64,000 bases of DNA from Chryseobacterium defluvii. GTDB lineage: Bacteria > Bacteroidota > Bacteroidia > Flavobacteriales > Weeksellaceae. This document shows positions 58,769 through 64,000 of this stretch, piece by piece. The position numbers and the translations under genes were made by a program. The notes beneath the pieces were generated by a model, which saw only the letters and a list, made by a program, of their open reading frames with translations, was not told where the DNA came from and ran no database searches. The stretch covers positions 62,001 through 126,000 of the forward strand of contig NZ_RBXB01000001.1 of NCBI RefSeq assembly GCF_003634775.1, in the 5' to 3' direction. Each line of letters opens with the position of its first letter. Within the stretch, counting starts at the first letter, position 1.

Positions 58769-59869
58769 ATGGTAATGGCAAATGGTTTAAAAAAAGTTGT
58801 TTTAGTAATTGCATTAACATTTTTTTTCGCAGAAAATTTTGCCCAGAAGAATAACGATCGGGAAAAGGTTCATATCTTCTATTACGGATGGTATGGAAAT
58901 CCGGAAACAGATCATCATTATTATCACTGGAATCATGATATTTTGCCTCACTGGAGCGACCCGAAATGGAATAACCTTGGAAACTATAAAGGAGGTAATG
59001 ATATTGGGGCTAATTTTTATCCTGCCCTGGGAAATTATAGCTCCAATGATCCTGAGGTTATTGAAAAACACATGAAAATGATCAAGAAATCTGGTGCCGG
59101 AGTTGTTGTGATAAGCTGGTTAGGTAAAGATTCTTATACGGATAAAAGTACAATGAAATATCTGGATATTGCAGATCGTTTCAACTTAAAAATTGCTTTC
59201 CACATTGAGCCATTTTATAAAACAATCTCTGAACTCAGAGATCAGCTTTCTTATCTGGTGAAAACCTATTCTTCTCATCATGCTTTTTATAAAAAAGACG
59301 GAAAGCCATTATATTATGTTTATGACAGTTACAAGATTTCTCCGCAGGAATGGACAAGACTGCTTTCAAAAAATGGAGAAAATACAGTAAGAAATACAGA
59401 ACTGGATGCGCTTTATATAGGTTTGTGGGTGGAGAAAGAAGATACACGTTTTTTTGAGACTTCAGGTTTTGACGGATTTTATACCTATTTTGCAAGTGAC
59501 GGTTTTGTTTTCGGAAGTACAACCTCCAACTGGAACTATCTTTCTCAGTATTCAAAAGACCACCATCTTATTTTCATTCCTTGTGTGGGTCCGGGATATT
59601 CGGATACAAGGATAAGGCCTTGGAATGAAGCCAATTTCAAAAGCAGAGATAATGGTGGGTATTATAAGAAAATGTTTGACGCCGCCATTAATGTGAATCC
59701 TGATTTTATCGGAATTACATCTTTTAATGAGTGGCATGAAGGAACTCAGATAGAACCTGCTATTCCTAAAGAAATAGAAGGTTTCAGATATGAGGATTAT
59801 GGGAAAGATCCCTGGATGTATATTAAAATGACTAAAAAGTTAACGGACAAATTTTTACAAAGAAAGTAA
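58769..59869 (+). CDS. GH99-like endo-alpha-mannosidase, exported
   Basis: A 366-residue protein: signal peptide (ANGLKKVVLVIALTFFFAEN, cleavage near AQ), then a GH99 (beta/alpha)8 barrel opening VHIFYYGWYGNPE, WSDPKWNN, GVVVISWLG, and ending SFNEWHEGTQIEPA, whose two glutamates (Glu321, Glu324) match the catalytic pair of bacterial GH99 enzymes. The family cleaves alpha-1,2-mannan or Glc/Man-alpha-1,3-Man-alpha-1,2-Man glycans. Expected in the periplasm or outside. Located 32 bp after lpxB and not in an obvious polysaccharide-utilisation locus. Confidence 0.88.
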   Translation: MVMANGLKKVVLVIALTFFFAENFAQKNNDREKVHIFYYGWYGNPETDHHYYHWNHDILPHWSDPKWNNLGNYKGGNDIGANFYPALGNYSSNDPEVIEKHMKMIKKSGAGVVVISWLGKDSYTDKSTMKYLDIADRFNLKIAFHIEPFYKTISELRDQLSYLVKTYSSHHAFYKKDGKPLYYVYDSYKISPQEWTRLLSKNGENTVRNTELDALYIGLWVEKEDTRFFETSGFDGFYTYFASDGFVFGSTTSNWNYLSQYSKDHHLIFIPCVGPGYSDTRIRPWNEANFKSRDNGGYYKKMFDAAINVNPDFIGITSFNEWHEGTQIEPAIPKEIEGFRYEDYGKDPWMYIKMTKKLTDKFLQRK

Positions 59870-60058
59870 TCTAAAATCAAAACACAATACTTTGAAAGTT
59901 CTTGAATTCATCCCGGAAGTTTAATCTTATTGCCGTTTTTATAGAATAAATTCACGCTTTACTTTTCTCTTTTTAGTGACGTAAAAGCTCTGGTTTAATA
60001 ATTACAGAATCATTTGGGGATCAATAAATTTATTATTTTGATCCTTAAATTATGGTAA

Positions 60059-61828
60059 TTGAGTAAACAGCCTCTTCTCGTTCTTGTCATTTGCTTTATC
60101 CTTGGGATCTGTTTTCAGGATAGATTAATTTTACCCGAAACTTCAGTTTATATCATTGCCGGAATTGGTATGTTGATATTGATTCCCATCTTCTTTCAAT
60201 CCTATTTTTTATATAAAATAAGACCGTTTTTATTAGGATGTCTTTTTTTCGGGGCGGGAATTGTTTTGCATGGTTTTAATACTGCAAAGACCATTAAGGG
60301 TATGGCTGCGTCAAATCCAAATGTGATTTTCAAAATCTCCAAAAAATTAAACTCTACCAGGAAATATAAAAAGTATGAAGCTGTTATTCAGTTGGAAAAA
60401 GAATATTTTAATTCTATTGTATATCTTCCTCAACATTATAAAGAACTTGATTTTAATAATTACTACAAGGCAAAAGTTTATCTTACCCGGTTAAAATCAG
60501 CATCCTATGATTTTCAGTTTGATTATGCAAAATACCTGAAAAGAAAAGGGATCTATTATCAAGCTTATATATCCGATGAAGTTTCTTCTGTAAAAAGAAA
60601 TGATATGACATTCGGTGAGAAAGTTTCCCAAGAAAGACTTAAAGTTTTGCAAAGTATTGATAGGATGAAAATGTCTATAAAAAGCAAAGCGTTTTTAAAA
60701 GGAATAATTTTGGCCGACAGAACTGAAATCGATCAGGATACGGTAAAGGATTTTAGCAGATCGGGATTAGTTCATTTTTTAGCCATTTCAGGAACCCATA
60801 TTGTCGTTATTTTCGGGATTTTTTATTTTGTTTTTGTACAACTACTTCCTTTACAATTCAGGAAATCTGCAATTATCCTGAGTTTGACTTTTATCTGGCT
60901 GTTTGCGGGATTTATTGGGTTTGGAAATTCTGTTTTACGCTCCTGTATTATGCTGAGCACGTATTTTATTTATATTTTGCTTCAAAGAAAACCCGATTTG
61001 TTGCATTCATTGGCGCTATCGGCAGTTATCATATTAATTTCAGATACTAACCAGGTTTTTGATATTGGCTTTCAGTTAAGCTTTGTAGCTGTTCTTGGGA
61101 TTTTTTGGTTGAATCAGCCTCTTTTGAAGTATTTTCCGAAACAGGATACTTATTTTAAAAGATTAATTTTTAATACAGTTTCCATCTCTCTTTCTGCACA
61201 ACTTGCCACACTTCCATTGGTCTTATTGTATTTTCATCAGTTTTCATTCATCTCCATTGTGGCTAATTTCTTTATTGTGCCTTTTTCTGAAATAATTATA
61301 GTGCTCTCGTTTATCATGACGGCTTTCATTGCGATGGGAATTAATATTCCTGCTGTTAGTATGCTCTATGATATAGTTATTAAGGGACTGTTGGAGATTA
61401 TACACTGGTTTGCGGATTTTGAAATGCTCTTCTTTGATGACATTTCAATGAATTGGGTTGAGGTAATGATATTATTGGGAATTGTATATTTACTGAGATT
61501 TGTAGTTGTCAGGTTTGATTTTAGAAACTCGATGAGATTGATTATGGCTGTTTTGTTTTTTTTCATAGCAAGACTTACTTTCAATATTATTGAGTATCAA
61601 AAAACAGAAGTTCTGGTATTGGATTTTTATAAAAATAAAATCTTATTAATAAAGAATGGAAACTCTGCTTGCTTTTGGATAAAGGATCCTTCGGAGAAAG
61701 ATAAAGTTGTCCAATATATCGTTAAACCTTATATGGCATCCAGAAGGATACATGCTGGTGAAATAAAATTTTTTCCGGAACATGCGCAAAAAGTGATTTA
61801 TCTTGGCAAAATTTATAAGATAAATTGA
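60059..61828 (+). CDS. comEC: ComEC/Rec2 family DNA-uptake channel
   Basis: A 589-residue membrane protein: short N-terminal helices, an OB-like DUF4131 domain (about 70-190), then the competence domain with GLVHFLAISGTHIVVIFGIFY near 235 and many helices. TTG at 60059 is the best start because the first ATG would remove the first helix. The C-terminal metallo-beta-lactamase nuclease domain of longer ComEC proteins is absent; a ~70-residue tail follows. It transports single-stranded DNA over the inner membrane during natural transformation. Confidence 0.85.
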   Translation: MSKQPLLVLVICFILGICFQDRLILPETSVYIIAGIGMLILIPIFFQSYFLYKIRPFLLGCLFFGAGIVLHGFNTAKTIKGMAASNPNVIFKISKKLNSTRKYKKYEAVIQLEKEYFNSIVYLPQHYKELDFNNYYKAKVYLTRLKSASYDFQFDYAKYLKRKGIYYQAYISDEVSSVKRNDMTFGEKVSQERLKVLQSIDRMKMSIKSKAFLKGIILADRTEIDQDTVKDFSRSGLVHFLAISGTHIVVIFGIFYFVFVQLLPLQFRKSAIILSLTFIWLFAGFIGFGNSVLRSCIMLSTYFIYILLQRKPDLLHSLALSAVIILISDTNQVFDIGFQLSFVAVLGIFWLNQPLLKYFPKQDTYFKRLIFNTVSISLSAQLATLPLVLLYFHQFSFISIVANFFIVPFSEIIIVLSFIMTAFIAMGINIPAVSMLYDIVIKGLLEIIHWFADFEMLFFDDISMNWVEVMILLGIVYLLRFVVVRFDFRNSMRLIMAVLFFFIARLTFNIIEYQKTEVLVLDFYKNKILLIKNGNSACFWIKDPSEKDKVVQYIVKPYMASRRIHAGEIKFFPEHAQKVIYLGKIYKIN

Positions 61829-61864
61829 TTATTAACAAATCTTCTTTTTCCTTTATCTATAATA

Positions 61865-61895
61865 GTTTGTAATCTTATTTAGAAAGATTACAAAC
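61865..61895. repeat. 12-bp inverted repeat upstream of sdhC
   Basis: gtttgtaatctt/aagattacaaac with a 7-nt loop. No T-run, so it is a better candidate for a regulatory site or weak terminator of comEC. Confidence 0.55.
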
Positions 61896-61904
61896 TGGCT
61901 AATT

Positions 61905-61918
61905 GTGAGATTTCTCAC
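61905..61918. promoter_or_regulatory. Palindrome just upstream of the sdhC promoter
   Basis: gtgaga-tt-tctcac, a perfect 14-bp palindrome 3 bp before the -33 element; a possible operator. Confidence 0.45.
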
Positions 61919-61920
61919 TT

Positions 61921-61949
61921 TTTGATATTGTTAACATTTCTTAATTTTG
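61921..61949 (+). promoter_or_regulatory. Predicted sdhCA promoter
   Basis: TTTG at 61921-61924, 17-bp spacer, TAATTTTG at 61942-61949; ATG at 61973. Confidence 0.5.
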
Positions 61950-61972
61950 TGGAAATTCAAATTTAAACTTAT

Positions 61973-62638
61973 ATGGCAGGTTTAACGAGTTCTACGATAG
62001 GTAGAAAATATGCTATGGCATTGTCAGCTATGTTTTTGCTGATCTTTCTTATACTGCATTTGACGACAAACTTATTATCTGTATTGCCGAACCGTGATAT
62101 TTTTAATACGGCATCCGATTTTATGGGGTATAATCCGTTTGTGCAGTTCCTGATGCAACCTGTTCTTGGGTTTGCAGTGATTTTCCACTTTGTGATGGGA
62201 TTCGTGTTGGAGATTAAGAATAACAAAGCGCGTCCTGTAAAGTACGCATCAAACAACGCTTCTGCGAATTCTACATGGATGTCCAGAAATATGATTATTT
62301 CCGGTGCGGTTGTTTTAGCTTTCTTAGGACTTCACTTATATGATTTCTGGTTACATGAAATGAATTACAAATATGTAGAAGGAATTGCTCCTGATGCAGA
62401 ACGTTTCTGGCCGGAACTTCACGAAAAGTTTGCTGATATCTGGAGAGTGGTAATTTATGTGATCGCTTTTGTATTGTTAGGATTACACTTAGCTCATGGA
62501 TTTCAGTCTTCGTTCCAGTCTGTTGGAGCAAGACATCCGAAATATACTCCGGTAATTAAAGCTATCGGGAAATGGTACTCAATCCTTATTCCTGCAGGGT
62601 TTATTTTTATCGCAATCTTTCATTTTGTAACTCAATAA
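61973..62638 (+). CDS. sdhC: Succinate dehydrogenase cytochrome b subunit
   Basis: A 221-residue five-helix membrane anchor of the Bacteroidetes SdhC type: SSTIGRKYAMALSAMFLLIF with the first helix, IFHFVMGFVLEIKNNKAR near 85, and HLAHGFQSSFQSVGARHPKY near 172, with the His residues for haem binding. It binds quinone and anchors SdhA-SdhB at the inner membrane, passing electrons from succinate. Followed by sdhA after 15 bp. Confidence 0.93.
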   Translation: MAGLTSSTIGRKYAMALSAMFLLIFLILHLTTNLLSVLPNRDIFNTASDFMGYNPFVQFLMQPVLGFAVIFHFVMGFVLEIKNNKARPVKYASNNASANSTWMSRNMIISGAVVLAFLGLHLYDFWLHEMNYKYVEGIAPDAERFWPELHEKFADIWRVVIYVIAFVLLGLHLAHGFQSSFQSVGARHPKYTPVIKAIGKWYSILIPAGFIFIAIFHFVTQ

Positions 62639-62653
62639 TATCAATATACTAGT

Positions 62654-64000
62654 ATGAGTAAATTAGATTCAAAAATTCCAGCGGGTCCTTTAAAGGATAA
62701 ATGGAAAAATCATAAAGACCATATGAACCTTGTTGCACCCAACAACAGAGATAAGATTGATATTATTGTTGTAGGTACAGGTTTGGCAGGTGGTTCTGCA
62801 GCAGCTACTTTGGCTGAGCAGGGGTATAATGTGAAAGCATTCTGCTACCAGGATTCTCCAAGAAGAGCTCACTCGATTGCAGCTCAGGGAGGTATCAACG
62901 CTGCTAAGAATTACCAGGGAGATGGTGACTCAACCTATAGATTATTCTATGATACGATCAAGGGTGGTGACTATAGAGCAAGAGAAGCTAATGTTTACAG
63001 ATTAGCAGAAGTTTCCGCAAATATTATCGATCAGTGTGTTTCTCAAGGGGTTCCTTTCGGAAGAGATTACGGAGGCCAATTAGATAACCGTTCATTCGGT
63101 GGGGTTCAGGTAAAAAGAACTTTCTACGCAAAAGGACAAACAGGACAGCAATTATTACTGGGTGCATATTCTGCCATGAGCCGTCAGATCGGTAAAGGTA
63201 GAATAAAAATGTACAACCGTCATGAAATGATGGATCTTGTTATTGTTGACGGGAAAGCAAGAGGTATCATCGCAAGAAACCTTGTAACAGGTGAGATCGA
63301 AAGACATTCAGCTCACGCTGTTGTTATTGCTTCAGGAGGTTACGGAAACGTATACTTCCTTTCTACCAACGCAATGGGTTCAAACGTTTCTGCTGCTTGG
63401 AAAATCCATAAAAAAGGAGCGTATTTCGCAAACCCTTGCTACGTACAGATTCACCCGACTTGTATTCCGGTTCACGGAACACAGCAGTCTAAACTGACTT
63501 TGATGTCTGAATCATTAAGAAACTCAGGAAGAATCTGGGTTCCTAAGAAAATTGAAGATGCAGTAGCGATCAGGGAAGGTAAATTAAGACCGGAAAATAT
63601 TAAAGAAGAAGATAGAGATTACTATTTGGAAAGAAGATATCCTGCTTTCGGAAACTTAGTGCCTAGAGACGTTGCGTCAAGAGCTGCTAAAGAAAGATGT
63701 GATGCAGGTTTCGGAATTGAAAATAACGATACCCAGGAAGGGGTTTACCTTGATTTCTCAACAGAGATCATAAAAAAAGGTAAAGAAGCTGCGATCGAAA
63801 AACATATTCATAACCCAAGTGAGCAACAGATCTATGACTTAGGTAAAAAATGGGTTGAAGAGAAATATGGTAACTTGTTCGTGATGTACGAAAAAATTAC
63901 CGCTGATGATCCTTACAAAACACCAATGAAAATCTATCCTGCGGTTCACTATACCATGGGGGGTGTTTGGGTTGATTATAATCTTCAGTCTACTATTCCT
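62654..64000 (+). CDS. sdhA: Succinate dehydrogenase flavoprotein subunit, cut by window edge
   Basis: The first 449 codons, open to the right edge. FAD-binding [20 protein letters not shown] near residue 38, the FAD-linked histidine in [17 protein letters not shown] near 75, and substrate-loop motifs HPTCIP and HYTMGGVW (near 441, last residues). Converts succinate to fumarate with SdhB/SdhC. The missing part would be about 220 residues. Start ATG 62654 gives [17 protein letters not shown], typical of Bacteroidetes SdhA. Confidence 0.96.
   Translation, partial: MSKLDSKIPAGPLKDKWKNHKDHMNLVAPNNRDKIDIIVVGTGLAGGSAAATLAEQGYNVKAFCYQDSPRRAHSIAAQGGINAAKNYQGDGDSTYRLFYDTIKGGDYRAREANVYRLAEVSANIIDQCVSQGVPFGRDYGGQLDNRSFGGVQVKRTFYAKGQTGQQLLLGAYSAMSRQIGKGRIKMYNRHEMMDLVIVDGKARGIIARNLVTGEIERHSAHAVVIASGGYGNVYFLSTNAMGSNVSAAWKIHKKGAYFANPCYVQIHPTCIPVHGTQQSKLTLMSESLRNSGRIWVPKKIEDAVAIREGKLRPENIKEEDRDYYLERRYPAFGNLVPRDVASRAAKERCDAGFGIENNDTQEGVYLDFSTEIIKKGKEAAIEKHIHNPSEQQIYDLGKKWVEEKYGNLFVMYEKITADDPYKTPMKIYPAVHYTMGGVWVDYNLQSTIP

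Overview
The window is ordinary chromosome from an AT-rich member of the Bacteroidota, class Flavobacteriia, most likely Chryseobacterium or a close relative (Weeksellaceae). The signs are family-level and consistent: a type IX secretion C-terminal sorting domain, ribosomal protein THX, a long NusB, bacillithiol gene bshB1, DUF3276/PUR, DUF2480 and DUF1573 proteins, a SdhC-SdhA pair of the Bacteroidetes type, almost no Shine-Dalgarno sequences, and several promoters of the Bacteroidetes form (TTG or TTTG, 17-23 bp, TAnnTTTG). I saw no phage, insertion sequence, CRISPR array or restriction/defence island.

Layout. 1-7542 (minus): an envelope-polysaccharide glycosyltransferase run (seven genes, the last cut by the window edge) that begins, with a 2-nt gap, behind ornithine aminotransferase rocD. 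7612-12331 (minus): a secreted hypothetical protein, then the block pdxA, yceD, rpmF, accB, accC (vitamin B6, 23S rRNA processing/L32, acetyl-CoA carboxylase). 12381-15128 (plus): riboflavin synthase, an NtrY-like sensor kinase and a TrmN6-like methyltransferase, tightly coupled. 15117-24917: ftsE, rpmH, a DHH phosphoesterase, a patatin and an alpha/beta hydrolase, an orphan ExbD, a seven-repeat T9SS cargo protein, dsbD and tilS. 25005-31063: an OmpA-like lipoprotein, a candidate unannotated 47-residue gene, an O-methyltransferase, NlpC/P60, DUF1648 and cupin proteins, waaA, a hypothetical gene and a glycosyltransferase. 31087-42586: an acyltransferase-3, a lipoprotein, leuS, then the energy-transduction cluster exbB-exbD-exbD-tonB followed by a small membrane protein, a PstS-like lipoprotein, a large TPR protein and bshB1. 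42622 is tRNA-His. 43060-48433: VOC protein, PUR protein, ABC exporter, nusB-DUF1573-yajC, and an SDR. 48434-51776 (minus): an NHEJ pair, Ku and LigD, in which ligD is split by a one-base frame change at a run of nine A. 51874-58736: DUF7660, aspS, an ankyrin protein, MATE exporter, THX, DUF937, DUF2480 and lpxB. 58769-64000: a GH99-like endo-alpha-mannosidase, ComEC, and sdhC-sdhA (cut by the right edge).

How the genes work together. Most are housekeeping: lipid A/Kdo/glycan assembly (waaA, lpxB, glycosyltransferases), Ton energy transduction, fatty-acid initiation, succinate oxidation, translation and redox maturation. The items most worth a second look are the frame-split ligD with an A9 slip site that would restore a single 852-residue protein; short 7-8 bp phased repeats in several intergenic gaps; a GC-rich 20-bp hairpin next to a dispersed-repeat-like element at 47.55-47.65 kb; a candidate small basic protein gene; promoter boxes so close to start codons that the mRNAs would be leaderless or nearly so; and the conserved-looking Ton-PstS-TPR gene string. 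I did not find a clearly new multi-gene system, and function calls rest on reading motifs by eye, without database searches.
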